Source of the DNA: Ahaetulla prasina
Taxonomy: Eukaryota > Chordata > Lepidosauria > Squamata > Colubridae
Length of the DNA stretch: 64,000 nucleotides
Assembly: GCF_028640845.1 (NCBI RefSeq)
Contig: NC_080542.1
Span: 13,285,901 to 13,349,900, forward strand
Direction of reading: 5' to 3'
Shown piece by piece: positions 21,268 to 32,451 of this stretch. The number at the start of each line of letters is the position of its first letter. Positions within the stretch are counted from its first letter, which is position 1. The notes under the pieces were generated by a model. It saw only the letters and a list, made by a program, of their open reading frames with translations. It ran no database searches and had not been told where the DNA came from. The translations under genes and the position numbers were made by a program.

Positions 21268-21798
21268 CATCATCTGTTGGGTATTGGTTACCAGCTTTAA
21301 AGTGTTCCATGGCTTAGGACCGGGTTACTTACTGGACCGCCTACTGCCGGCCTCAATCTCCCATCGCCCGGTGCGCTCCCACAGAGAGGGACTCCTCAGG
21401 GTGCCGTCAGCCAAACAGTGTCAACTGGCGGCCCCCAGGGGGAGGGCCTTCTCTGTGGGGGCTCTGACCCTGTGGAACGAACTTCCCCCCGGACTTCGAC
21501 AACTACCAGACCTTAGGACCTTTCGCCGCAAACTTAAAACCTATTTATTTTGTATGGCTGGACTAGCTTGATTTTTTATCTTTAAATTTTAATTGACTTT
21601 TGATGGGTTTTTAAAATTTAAATTTTTGTAATTTTATGGGGGTGTATGTTATTTTAATATTTGGGCAAATTTAAATCAGTTTTTTAAGGGTTGTTTTTAC
21701 TATTGTGTATGTTTGTATTTTATCTGCCTGTTCACCGCCCTGAGTCCTTTGGGAGAAGGGCGGTATACAAATTAAAATATTCTATTCTATTCTATTCT
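21268..21798 (+). mobile_element. LINE-D fragment (C-terminus and 3' tail)
   Basis: The open stretch 21284-21571 encodes FKVFHGLGPGYL, RPVRSHREGLLRVPSAK and LWNELPPGLRQLPDLRTFRR, the conserved end of an L2/CR1-group ORF2. A 3' UTR follows, ending in accgccctgagtcctttggg, agaagggcggtatac and (ATTCT)n. Minus-strand copies are at 46160-46630 and 63564-64000. Confidence 0.8.
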
Positions 21799-22168
21799 AT
21801 TCACTATTTTCCTCTGTCGTCTTTTGGGATAATCATTACAAACTAAGTCCTAATTGGACCATGGGAATAAGCTGAAAAATAGCTGTCCAACACTAGGGGA
21901 AAAAATATTTCCTCACTGTTTTGAATCAGGAAGAACTCTGGTGATGTAATCATCTGTCCGGTCCTTATAACCTTGACTGATTTCTCCTTTCAACTCCTTG
22001 AAAAATACAACAGGATGTTGGCAACCTGGCCCTTTAAAAAAAGGATACTTCAAACATTCCCTTTGGTCTTTGAAACCTTGAAATTGTAGGTCAACAGCTG
22101 TTTTATTCTTGACTTGTTTGGCTTTCCAGCTATATCCTGACTGTTGAATTGGAGACATTTCATCAGTT

Positions 22169-22424
22169 ATGGGAGAAGTGAATAGATTTTTTACAGGAAG
22201 GTTTGGATATCTTAAAGTTGGAATACTGGTTTTAGGGGTGTTTCCTATGAGCATTTGCAAATTTTCTTTTTCAAAAAGCAGTAGAAGTGACCCCGGTCCA
22301 TTTTTTCATAAATATCACGAACCAGGAGATTCCATACTTGGTGGTATAATTTCTCACAGCTTTGTAATTTCTGAGAAGATCACATTCAGAAGACATCCTT
22401 TGAAGATTTCTTTGTTGAATTTAT
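22169..22424 (+). pseudogene. V2R: V2R-2 exon 1 (signal peptide), frameshifted
   Basis: The ATG at 22169 opens MGEVNRFFTGRFGYLKVGIL, a hydrophobic signal segment, then DSILGGIISHSFVISEKITF, the conserved start of the V2R ligand domain. The exon is 256 bp against 257 in V2R-4. One T is missing in catcctttg near 22400, so the last residues are out of frame before the donor gtaagg. Confidence 0.85.
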
Positions 22425-22554
22425 GTAAGGAGTTGGATGCTTTAGATATGTGTTGTATTTCTGTCCTGGTAATATCCGATGTGCTTACAGTTTTTGGGAG
22501 GAGAGGAAGAAAGCAGGGATTTTGAATAGATGAGTGTTAGATATAGACAGAAGA

Positions 22555-22563
22555 TAGATAGAT

Positions 22564-22606
<43 letters not shown>

Positions 22607-22650
22607 TAGATAGATAGATAGATAGATAGATAGATGATAGACAGACAGAC
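22555..22650. repeat. (ATAG)n microsatellite in V2R-2 intron 1
   Basis: This is a run of GATA units with minor interruptions and CAGA at the right. V2R-3 (42542-42600) and V2R-4 (63024-63125) have tetranucleotide arrays at the same intronic place. Confidence 0.9.
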
Positions 22651-22764
22651 AGATGATATTTCTGTCAATGATCTGATAAAACAAGACATATATAACCTAA
22701 TTAAACCAAAAAGGGTTTCAAAGAGAATTATCAACTTGGCAATTGTTTAACTCAAGGTAACTCT

Positions 22765-23077
22765 TTGTGGATGAGGTCAACAGTAGACAGTAGACAGTCT
22801 AAGGTTAAAATTTTGGGGGTTTGGGGAAGAAAACGCAGAGTCAGGTAGTACATTCCAGGCATTGCCCACTCTGCTGCTGAAGTCATATTTTTGGCAATCG
22901 AATTTGGAATGGTTTACTTTAATTTGGATCTATTGTTCACTCGTGTATTGTTGTTGAAGTAGTCATTGACAGGTAGGATATTGTAGCAGATGATTTTATG
23001 TACTACGCTTAGATCAGAATGAAGGTGGCGTAGTTCTAAATTGTCTAAGCCCAAAATTTCAAGTCTGGTAGCATTTC
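22765..23077 (-). mobile_element. LINE-B fragment
   Basis: This aligns with 990-1300 of the near-complete LINE-B (gaggtcaacagtagacag, aagtcatatttttggcaatc, tttcaagtctggt). It is C-terminal ORF2 only, and degenerate. Confidence 0.75.
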
Positions 23078-23539
23078 TTATTTCTTACTAACTCTGAAAA
23101 ATGTCAATTCATTTTAGTTTAAAAAGACCAGAAGGATTTGTCATATTATTATTATTATTATTTATTTGATTTTTATACCGCCCTTCTCCCGAAGGACTCA
23201 GGGCGTACTGTATGTACTGTAGATACATCATTCTTGGAGATAATTTGGAGATGCTTTCAAAAATATTGCCTTCAGATTCCATTTTTTTGCTCTAATTTTT
23301 TTTTGGGGGGGGATATTGAACATGATCTAGATGTAGTAGAAGTAGATTAAATTCTGGATTTATATTTCTAATATTTAGTTCTTACCTTCCAAATTAATGA
23401 TAATGTGTACCTAGAGATGTTTTCAATATATTTTATATGAATTTAGATAGTGACCGAGATCAGAGTTCTTAAAATTGCAACCTGATCTCTGTAAACATAT
23501 GTATTGATGTTATTTATTATTTTTCAAATTGAACTGCAG
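23078..23539 (+). other. V2R-2 intron 1, 3' part
   Basis: The intron aligns in part with 43430-43600 and 44330-44521 of V2R-3. It holds a (ATT)n tract and a short LINE-D tail on the minus strand at 23143-23207 (ataccgcccttctcccg). Confidence 0.6.
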
Positions 23540-23831
23540 ACCACTAACTTAGACTTATCAACACATCTTGGCTCTGGTATTTGCTGTAAAAGAGATTAAT
23601 GGAAATCTCCAGATCTTGACCAATGTCACCCTGGGCTTCAACATCTATAACAACTATTTTAATCCAAAACTGACGTATGCAGCAACAATGGAAATTCTCT
23701 CCACACTGGGAAGATTCATCCCAAATTATAAATGTGATTTCCAGAACAACCTGGTAGCAGTCATTGGAGGACCTAACTCAAACGATTTTCTTGATGGAGC
23801 AACCATTCTGAGTCAATACAAGATTGCACAG
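23540..23831 (+). pseudogene. V2R: V2R-2 exon 2, with nonsense codon
   Basis: The exon is 292 bp, the same length as V2R-3 exon 2. It encodes YQHILALVFAVKEINGN, the ANF-domain start found in all V2Rs, and ends LSQYKIAQ before gtagtt. The fifth codon position is TAG (23550-23552) where V2R-3 has CAG. Confidence 0.88.
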
Positions 23832-24300
23832 GTAGTTACTGTTCATGAAAGAACATTCATTTCCTATTTTGTTGCCTGTGTAAAAAAAGATTGTTATTTC
23901 CAGAATTCTTATTTAAATGCTAATTGAACAAAATTAAAACAGGGTAAAAAAAAACCTAGTAAGGGAGACTATTTGAAATAAGCCAATATGGAAATATTTA
24001 TTTATTTCATTGTTTCTGAAATTGTGGTTACCTTTACAGCTTACACTGAAGTCTGTTTCACCTTAATAGTTAGCTTAATTGAATATTCTACTTTTTTTTT
24101 TTTTTAGCATTGAGAGGCTTTTATTTAATCATAAACTACAGTACATTAGTATCAGGACTTCAAATCAAAGGTAGGCAGTATTATTTAATAATTGAAACAT
24201 ACTGAGAGTTTTGCTGCAGTAACAAAGAAAAATATTCCTATTTTGTTCCTATTCAAACAAACCCTTCTATCTTTCTCCATTTATCTTTGTATTCCCTTAG
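23832..24300 (+). other. V2R-2 intron 2
   Basis: This 469-bp intron is near-identical to V2R-3 for the first ~150 bp. No element was recognised. Confidence 0.6.
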
Positions 24301-25148
24301 CTTGCCTATTCTTCTGCTCCAGAGATCAATACACAGAATCAAGCAGTTTCCTTCCATTGGATGTTCCCCAATGCAGATTATCAATATTATGGGATTCTTC
24401 AGTTGTTACTTTATTTCAAATGGATATGGATGGGCATATTTTATATTGGCATTGGCAGCCAGGCAGAATTATTGCTCCGGAAAGTATTACCTTTCTTTTC
24501 AAAGCACGGCATCTGTTTTGATTTCATCGAAAAGTTAGCTAGTGGTATGTTCAATGATCTGGATGTGATTCTGGAAGCAATCCGTGCTAAATTAAACCTT
24601 GCCTGGAACAGCAAAGCGAATGCAGTGATCTTTCATGGAGAATTTCATGGTATAGCAGCTTTATGGGGTTTACTTGAAATGTCAGAGTATTATGACACGG
24701 CAGGGGAAAAAGCAAAAGTCTGGATCATGACAGCAGAGGTGGACTTTACATCCATCAGGATTCAAAAAGATTGGGGCATAGATTTCCTCCATGGCGCTAT
24801 ATCCCTGGCAATCCAATCTAAGGAAGTGTCCGGATTTCGGAAATTTGTTCAGATGAGGAACCCTCTTTTGCATCAAGCAGATGGTTTCTTAAAAGAGATC
24901 TGGCAGCAGCTTTTTGATTGTCTGATTCCAAACCTTCCCACTGAGTCCGTGGAACAGAATATCTGCACTGGGGAGGAGAGGCTGGAGACTCTCCCTGTAA
25001 CCATCTTTGAAACCAGGATGACTGCCCACAGTTACTCTGTCTACAACGCTGTCTAGTTGTTGCACATGCTTTGCACACTCTGTATTCATCCATAGACCAG
25101 CAAAGATCAAGGATGACTTGGAAAATTCTTAAACAGCAGTCATGGAAG
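24301..25148 (+). pseudogene. V2R: V2R-2 exon 3, frameshifted
   Basis: The acceptor is cccttag and the donor aag|gtaaat. It starts LAYSSAPEINTQNQAVSFHW and contains FKWIWMGIFYIGIGSQAE and KVWIMTAEVDFTSI. It is 848 bp against 849 in V2R-3, because one T is missing after gctgtcta at about 25055, giving a TAG at 25054-25056 about 30 codons before the exon end. Confidence 0.88.
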
Positions 25149-25235
25149 GTAAATCTGATCAGAGAAGTGCAGGATATTTCACTTTTTCACCTATCTGTCA
25201 ATGCAAGAGTAATGTTATCAGTTTATTTTATTCAG

Positions 25236-25354
25236 GAGAATAGAATAGAATAGAATAGAATAGAATAGAATAGAATAGAATAGAATGGAATGGAATGGAA
25301 TGGAATGGAATGGAATGGAATGGAACGGAACGGAACGGAACAGAACAGAACAGA
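25236..25354. repeat. Compound pentanucleotide array AATAG-AATGG-AACGG-AACAG
   Basis: Successive blocks of AATAG, AATGG, AACGG and AACAG units sit next to the 3' end of a LINE-C. Each block is internally uniform. Confidence 0.92.
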
Positions 25355-26190
25355 ATTCTTTATTGGTCAAGTGTGATTGGACACACAAGGAATTTGTCTT
25401 TGGTGTATATGCTCTCAGTGTACATAAGGAGAATAAAATACATACATCAAGAATAAAAAGATATAACACTTAGGGATAGTCAAGGTTACTAATAAGCTAT
25501 CAAATTGTAAAGGTAAAGGTTCCCCTCGCACATATGTGCCAGTTGTTGCCGACTCTAGGGGGCGGTGCTCACCTCCATTTCAAAGCCGAAGAGCCAGTGC
25601 TGTCCGAAGATGTCTCCATGGTCATGTGGCCGGCATGACTCAATGCCAAAGGTGCACGGAACGCTGTTACCTTCCCACGAAAGGTGGTCCCTATTTTTTT
25701 CTACTTGCATTTTTACGTGCTTTCGAAACTGCTAGGTTGGCAGAAGCTGGGACAAGTAACGGTAGCTCACCCCGTTACACGGCAGCACTAGGGATTCGAA
25801 CTGCTGATCTGCTGACCATTCAATCGACAAGCTCAACGTCCTAGCCCCTGAGCCACTGCGTCCCCTTGAGCCACTGTGTCCCCTATCAAATTGTTCTAGG
25901 AAACAAATAAAAACAATGTAATTGAAAGATACAAATGACAGGATGATAGTAATAAGTGGGAAGAGATAGATACTAGTAAGGAAGAGAATAATAATAATAA
26001 TAAAGTCTTAGTAAATTATTTGACAGCGTTGTGGGAATTGGTTGTTAAGCAGAGTGATGGCATTCAGGAAAAAACTGTCCTTGTGTCTAGTTGTTTTGGT
26101 GTGCAGTGCCCTATAGCATCATTTTGAGGGTAGAGGTTGAAACAATTTATGTCCAGGATGTGAGGGGTCTCAGATACTTAAGGCATCTTA
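25355..26190 (-). mobile_element. LINE-C 3' end, interrupted by Sauria SINE
   Basis: It starts aattctttattggtcaagtg and continues after the SINE with tctaggaaacaaataaaaac and aagcagagtgatggcattca. It aligns with 42716-43103. Only 3' UTR is present. Confidence 0.8.
25509..25882 (-). mobile_element. Sauria SINE
   Basis: On the minus strand the tRNA-like head reads ggctcaggggctagg (A box) and agttcgaatccctag (B box). The 3' end is (ACCTTT)n, seen here as gtaaaggtaaaggttcccct on the plus strand. The flanking duplication ctatcaaattgt is at 25497-25508 and 25883-25894. Sauria SINEs are known to use Bov-B LINE machinery. Confidence 0.9.
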
Positions 26191-26605
26191 AAAAAAAAAA
26201 AACCCACCTATGAATCTAATATGTGTTTATGTCTCTCAACGTTTGGAGGTTTTCAACATATTAAGTGAGATATTAGATTTGCAGATGATTGTCATGTTTT
26301 TTTCTCTAAGAAATAAATATATGTTTTATAATCTGTGGAAAATCTTAAAGATTAAGCCAGCAAAACCTTACAAATCATTTACTATAGAATAAGAAGCTTT
26401 AAGATTCCTGACAACGATGCAATCTTACATTGAAAATTATATAACTCTGCTGAGAATGTTATTTTTTAATTATTTGATAGCATTCATCATATTGTCACCA
26501 ATATGGTGAATGCCATCAAATGCCATCGTTTTGCAAAGCATCTATAATCAACCTCCATACCATGCTTTTTATCTCTTTTCCAACTTTTTCCTCCTTGCTG
26601 TTTAG
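26191..26605 (+). other. V2R-2 intron 3, 3' part
   Basis: This aligns with 48840-49248 of V2R-3 (cctttagaat-like tracts, gatagcattcatcatattgtc). No element or gene was seen. Confidence 0.6.
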
Positions 26606-26833
26606 CTTCACCATTTCCTGAGAGGAATTTCATTCAATAACAGTGCTGGAGACCAGATTTCCTTTGATGAAAATGGAGAATTTGTAGGAAGATTCGATAT
26701 CATAAACTGGGTCACCTTCCCAAACCAGTCCTTCCGTAGAGTTAAAGTGGGAACCATAGATCCAGACCCACTCTCATGTTACCTGCTGACCATTAGAGAG
26801 GATGACATCATCTGGCCCACCTGGTTTAATCAG
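26606..26833 (+). pseudogene. V2R: V2R-2 exon 4, open
   Basis: The exon is 228 bp, acceptor tttag, donor cag|gtagaat. It encodes LHHFLRGISFNNSAGDQISF, then FDIINWVTFPNQSFRRVKVG and IIWPTWFNQ. There is no lesion. It differs from V2R-3 at only a few positions. Confidence 0.88.
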
Positions 26834-27044
26834 GTAGAATCCATATTATGTCCACATTGATTGATCACTTTGACCAATATTCCAAGAAGGTTCATGGAAA
26901 TCTAGCAGAATTTCATTATTTTTTTCTCAATTATTTTGGTCATAGCAAAGAAAAATTGTCCAAGAACTGAGCAAACTGGACACCTGAGCATACAGTATGT
27001 ACTTATTTAGTATATCCTTAAGTGACTTAATGCTGCTAAACTGT

Positions 27045-27115
27045 ATATTCCATGGGAGTTGTTGGGGAACCTGAGTCCTTCTATGGATAGATTCAATATC
27101 AATGTAATATATGGA
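27045..27115 (-). mobile_element. L1 ORF2 remnant, part 1
   Basis: catgggagttgttggggaac and gagtccttcta align with 49720-49790 of V2R-3. The piece is separated from its continuation (27826-27940) by a microsatellite and a LINE-B insertion. Confidence 0.6.
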
Positions 27116-27119
27116 GGGA

Positions 27120-27128
27120 AAGATAGAT

Positions 27129-27195
<67 letters not shown>
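27120..27195. repeat. (ATAG)n microsatellite
   Basis: About 16 GATA units adjoin the 3' end of a LINE-B inserted in V2R-2 intron 4. The array is absent from V2R-3. Confidence 0.9.
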
Positions 27196-27198
<3 letters not shown>

Positions 27199-27825
27199 TT
27201 GTCAAACATGTATAAGACATCAGATATAAGTATAAACACGATTATGAATACAGGAAATGGATAAGAATAAATGGGGACAGTAGGATAGGGACAGCAGACA
27301 CATTGGTGCGCTTATGCACGCCGCTTACACATCCCTTGTTAGGAATGTGGTGAGGTCAACAGTAGACAGTCTAAGGTTAAAGTTATGGGGGTTTGGGAAT
27401 GTAACCACAGAGTCAAGTAGTACATTCCAGGCATTGACCACTCTGTTACTGAAGTCGTATTTTCTGCAATCGAGTTTGGAGCGGTTTACCTTAAGTTTGT
27501 ATCTATTGTGTGCTCATGTATTATTGCGGTTGAAGCTGAAGTAGTCATTGATAGATGGACATTGTAACAGATAATTTTGTGTACTACACTTAGGTCAGAC
27601 TGAAGACGGCCCAGTTTTAAATTGTCTAAGCCTCAAATTTCAAGCCTGGTGGCACAAGGTATTCTGTTGTGAGCAGAGGAGTGGGCTATTCTTCTCGTGA
27701 AATACCTCTGGACTAGCTCAGTTGTATTAATGTCCAATATACAGTGAGGGTTCCAGGCAGATGAGCTGTATTTGAGAAAACCTAGCAAAGGTTTGCTATG
27801 CCCTAGTTTGCAGTACAGTATTACT
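27196..27825 (-). mobile_element. LINE-B fragment in V2R-2 intron 4
   Basis: The 3' end is tttgtcaaacatgtataaga. A degenerate C-terminal ORF2 (SSSAWNPHCILDIN) follows on the minus strand. It splits an older L1 remnant and is absent from the V2R-3 intron, so it post-dates the duplication. Confidence 0.75.
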
Positions 27826-28072
27826 GGAGAGGAAGAAAATTGGCTGACAATTTCTGTAGAGGGACAAAAACGGTACACTTTAGAGGATATTCTCAGTTGT
27901 TGTCATTGGCTTCAGAGCCTTGATCTTTTTTAACAAGTAAGTGGAACATACAATTAAAACAAAAGTAAGTTTTTGATTGCCAGAGGTGTGTGCCACTAGG
28001 AGCCAGGGAGACTCTGTTGTGTTCTCATAATATATGATTCCCTAGTCTAGAGTCACTGTGCTTGTAGATATA

Positions 28073-28533
28073 CAGGTAAAACTCGAAAAATTAGAATATT
28101 GTGCAAAAGTTCATTTATTTCAGTAATACAACTTAAAAGGTGAAACTAATATGTGAGATAGACTCATTAAAGGCAAAGTGAGATAGCTCAAGCCTTGATT
28201 TGTCGTAATTTTGATGATTATGGCTTACAGCTCATGAAAACCCCAAATTCACAATCTCAGAAAATTAGAATATTACATGAAATCAATAAAACAAGGATTC
28301 TACATAGAACAATATTGGACCTCTGAAAAGTATAAGCATGCATATGTACTCAGTACTTGGTTTGGGCCCCTTTTGCATCACTTACTGCCTCAATGCGGCA
28401 TGGCATGGATGCTATCAGCCTGTGGCACTGCTGAGGTGTTATGGAAGACCAGGATGCTTCAATGGTAGCATTACTAAAATAAGTTGCATTACTGAAATAA
28501 ATGAACTTTTGCACAATATTCTAATTTTTTGAG
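28073..28533. mobile_element. Tc1-like non-autonomous DNA transposon
   Basis: The inverted ends are aaaattagaatattgtgcaa and gcacaatattctaatttttt, flanked by TA. The V2R-3 intron has the empty site (gatatatctgttaattc at about 51420). No intact transposase is present. Confidence 0.8.
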
Positions 28534-28539
28534 TATTTG

Positions 28540-29346
28540 TTAATTCAAAGATAATATTATGAAACATTGTTTTGTTGCTTTTTCCCCCCCCCCCTTTGAA
28601 TAGTTTTACTTATATTAAAAGCTAAGCAATGATCTCAGAAAGGATATTGGTAAATCATATTTTCAAGATCCTTTTAGAAACATTCTCAGCATTCTCTAGA
28701 TATTTCTGGTGAATTTCTGTTAAATGGGGAATTTTCTATGAAAATATGAATCAGGAGAGTCTGTTGTGTAGTCATAATATATGTTTCCCAATAATATTAT
28801 GTTTAATATTATATTAAACATAATATATGTTTCCCTATGTTTTTTAGAGTCACTGTGCTTGTAGATATATTTGTTAATTCAAAGAAGATAATATTATGAA
28901 ACACTATTTTGTTGCCTTTTCTTCCCCTGCACTTGGAATAGTTTTATGCAACTTACATTAAAAGCTAAACAATTTATCAAAAAAGATATTGGTAAATCAT
29001 ATTTTCAAGATTCTTTTCCAAATATTCTCAGCATTCCCTGGGTATTTCTGCTAAATTTCTGTTAAATGGTGAATTTTCTTATGGCAAGAATTTCAGTCTT
29101 TCCCTGAAAAAACTCCACAAAATTAGTGACTACCAACACATTGTCAAAATTGTAATGGGACAAGAATTCTGAGTGCATCTCTTTTTCTAGTGTCAGTACT
29201 GCTGAAGTTCATCTGTAGAATCACACATCCTGCTGTTCCTTTCCAAGACAAACCTTCCAAATTAGAGAAAACAAGTAAGGAACAGCAACTAAATCAGGAT
29301 AAAAAGTTTAAGAGAAATTGTTCATTGTTAAGCTTTCTTTCACATC
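28540..29346 (+). repeat. V2R-2 intron 4 segment with ~300-bp diverged tandem duplication
   Basis: The block gaaacattgttttgttgc to gaattttct (28560-28740) is repeated at 28895-29085, with agagtcactgtgcttgtag in front of both. V2R-3 has one copy (51393-51640). Confidence 0.7.
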
Positions 29347-29550
29347 GAATAGAATAGAATAGAATAGAACAGAACAGAACAGAACAGAACAGAACAGAAC
29401 AGAACAGAATAGAATAGATGGAATATAGAATAGAATAGAATAGAATAGAACAGAACAGAATAGAATAGAATAGAATAGAATTTTATTGGCCAAGTGTGAT
29501 TGGACACACAAGAAATTTGTCTTGGTGCATATACTCTCAGTGTACATATT
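29347..29550 (-). mobile_element. LINE-C 3' end with AATAG/AACAG array
   Basis: Mixed AATAG and AACAG units (29347-29479) are followed by only about 70 bp of LINE-C 3' end (attggccaagtgtgattgga). It is inserted at a position that is empty in V2R-3 (about 51890). Confidence 0.85.
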
Positions 29551-29608
29551 GTACCTGATATTTAAAAAATCTGATACCAATCAATAGTTTTAATAGGGCT
29601 AAATAAAT

Positions 29609-29747
29609 TGCCATGTTTTCCCAAAAATAAGACCCTGGCTTATATTTTTTTGAACTTTGAAATAAGTGCTTGGCCTTATTGCCATGTGCTGAAAAGCCTG
29701 ATTGGGATTATTATCAGGGGATGTCTTATTTTGGGGAAAACAGGGTA
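29609..29747. mobile_element. Short TIR element of the TACCCTGTTTCC family
   Basis: The ends ccatgttttcccaaaaataa and ttattttggggaaaacaggg are inverted. It is absent from V2R-3, whose intron runs straight across. Confidence 0.65.
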
Positions 29748-30047
29748 TTTTTTTTGCTTTGATCACTTAAGTTCCCAATTTAGGGGAGCTAAGAAGAGCA
29801 CTGCCTGCTACAGTCGAAATATCCAGTTGATGTATGGAGTAAGAAGAAATCCATCTTCTTCTTCACCTGATCTATGAATTATGGACCTTGAATTATTTAT
29901 GTTTCTGAATGCCATTTCAGACGAGTCAGGAAGGATGGAAAGATTGCAGTTCGGCACCACAATCTCAAAATATTGCAAGGACAATCTATAAGTATTTCCC
30001 CCCCCCACAAAAAAAACATTAACAACTTTTATTTCCTTCATGGGCAG

Positions 30048-30174
30048 GTATCACCTGTCTCCCTGTGTAATGATAACTGCTTTTCAGGCTACAGACAGAC
30101 CAAAATAGAAGAAAAATCATTTTGCTGCTATGACTGCATTCCATGTCCTCAAGGAGAGATCTCAAATCAAACAG
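30048..30174 (+). pseudogene. V2R: V2R-2 exon 5, open
   Basis: The exon is 127 bp, acceptor gggcag, donor gtaaga. It encodes VSPVSLCNDNCFSGYRQTKI, then [18 protein letters not shown], the NCD3G Cys cluster. No lesion was seen. Confidence 0.88.
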
Positions 30175-30544
30175 GTAAGAGATGTTACAAAAGAAACTAG
30201 ATGTCCTTCATCGTTTAGATATTTCACTCAATTTCTCAACCATGTACAATGGCCCACAATTGCGTACCCCATTTTTTCAAGCACCAGCAAGCACCAGCAA
30301 GCACCAGCATCCATCTGTTCCCAGCTACTTTTTCTCCTCGTTCCCCAACTCTTCTTTCTTAGTTACTGGCACCCAGCTTTCTCCTTTTCTGTCAAATCAC
30401 CACAGCCATAGCAGAAGCACCTGGCTCCCTTTTCTGTCTTGCTTTTTTGGACCCAGCTTATCTGGCAAACACATGACACTCTCAGCCTTCTGTCCTGTCA
30501 TAAGGCTGCCCTGTCTTCATAAGCCGACTAAAACTTTTGTTATT
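30175..30544 (+). other. V2R-2 intron 5 start, unassigned
   Basis: A pyrimidine-rich segment contains three tandem copies of caagcaccag at about 30280. No family was recognised. It is absent from the 90-bp V2R-3 intron. Confidence 0.5.
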
Positions 30545-31052
30545 TTGTTATTCTTTTGGAGATCTTCTACCTAGTCCAATACCCTGTTCAGGCAGGAAAA
30601 GGTACACTATTTCTGGCAAATGGTTGTCCAATCTCTTTTTAAAAACTTCTACTGTTGGAGCACCCACAAGTTCTGGAGTAAATCATTCCACTGATCAATT
30701 ATTCTGTTAGGAAATTTCTCCTTAGTTCTAGATTGCTACTCTCCTTGATTAGTTTCCATCCATTGCTTCTTGTCTTGCCTTCAGGTGCTTTGGAGAATAG
30801 CTTGACTCCCTCTTCTTTGTAGCAGCCCCTGAGATATTGGAACAGTGGTATCATGACTCCCCTAGTCCTTCTTTTCATTAAACTACACACATCCAATTCT
30901 TCAACCGTTCTTCGTATGTTTTATCCTTTCTTGCTCTTCTCTGCACTCAACATCTTTTTTATATCATAGCAACCAAACCTGGATGCAATATTCCAAGTGT
31001 TGCCTTACCAAGGCATTATAAAGTGGCATTAACTCTTCACATGATCTTCATT
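30545..31052 (-). mobile_element. LINE-A (CR1) 3' fragment
   Basis: The plus strand reads ctgttaggaaatttctcctt and caaggcattataaagtggca, the same tracts as in 20520-20890. It is a degenerate C-terminal ORF2 and 3' end. Confidence 0.8.
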
Positions 31053-31059
31053 CTATTCT

Positions 31060-31620
31060 ATTCAACAGCCTTTAAAGAAAATTTATACAAAATGTCTTAT
31101 AGGTGGCATTTGCTATCAGCGAGAATGGCAAAAATGTTTAAAAACATGTTTGCCAAGTGTTGGAAATGTAATCAGTTACTGGGTTCTTATTACCATATGT
31201 GGCGGACATGTCCAAAGGCTAAAAAATGTTGGATAAAAATACGAATTTGGCTAGGAGAAATAAAACAACAACATATAGACTTAAAACCAGAATTGTTTCT
31301 GTTGGTTATCTGACCAGAAAAATACAATAAAAGTTTGATTTTACATGTTTTAACAGCAGCAAGAATTGTATATGCACAAAATTGGAAAAATGAAGCTATC
31401 CCTACAGAGGAAAATGTATTAAAGAAAATACTAGAAAAGAATGTGTAATTAAACAATGTAAGGTGAATAATTAAGGATAAGTAAATATTATTACTACTAT
31501 GTTTCAATGATAATTGTTATAAATAGCATTGTTAAATTTTTTGTCACCATTATTCAAAATTGATTGTACCCTGAAAACACACCGTCAATGTGAATATTGA
31601 ATTTTATCTATACCAAAGAA
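31060..31620 (+). mobile_element. L1 3' end (ORF2 C-terminus and 3' UTR)
   Basis: The stretch encodes KMSYRWHLLSARMAKMF, CWKCNQLLGSYYHMWRTCPK, then a TGA and KYNKSLILHVLTAARIVYAQ. This is the conserved zinc-knuckle-like end of L1 ORF2, followed by an AT-rich 3' UTR. Confidence 0.75.
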
Positions 31621-31629
31621 AAATGTGTG

Positions 31630-32353
<724 letters not shown>

Positions 32354-32451
32354 TTTGTCAATAAGGGCGGGTTTCCAAATGGCTGGTAGGCGGGAGGTGT
32401 CATCTCGTTTGTTCATGCTGTGTGGGCGTTTTTCTATCTCAATCAACTCAA

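Larger units (their letters stand above)
20253..22168 (+). promoter_or_regulatory. V2R-2 upstream region, conserved with V2R-3 and V2R-4
   Basis: Blocks at 20253-20339, 21140-21267 and 21800-22168 align with 41490-42174 (V2R-3) and with 60690-60815, 61889-62018 and 62157-62639 (V2R-4). Examples are aaagtttccaga, gaaaggagtcat, tgggaataagctga, tcctcactgttttgaatcag and gctttccagct. LINE insertions split it in this copy. The promoter role is inferred from position and conservation; no TATA box was assigned. Confidence 0.45.

Noticed and set aside
22555..22650. CRISPR-like regular repeat
   Set aside because: These are simple tetranucleotide arrays without spacers, in a vertebrate genome.
25509..25882. 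Protein-coding frame of 102 codons at 25536-25844
   Set aside because: The frame lies entirely inside a Sauria SINE bounded by target duplications.
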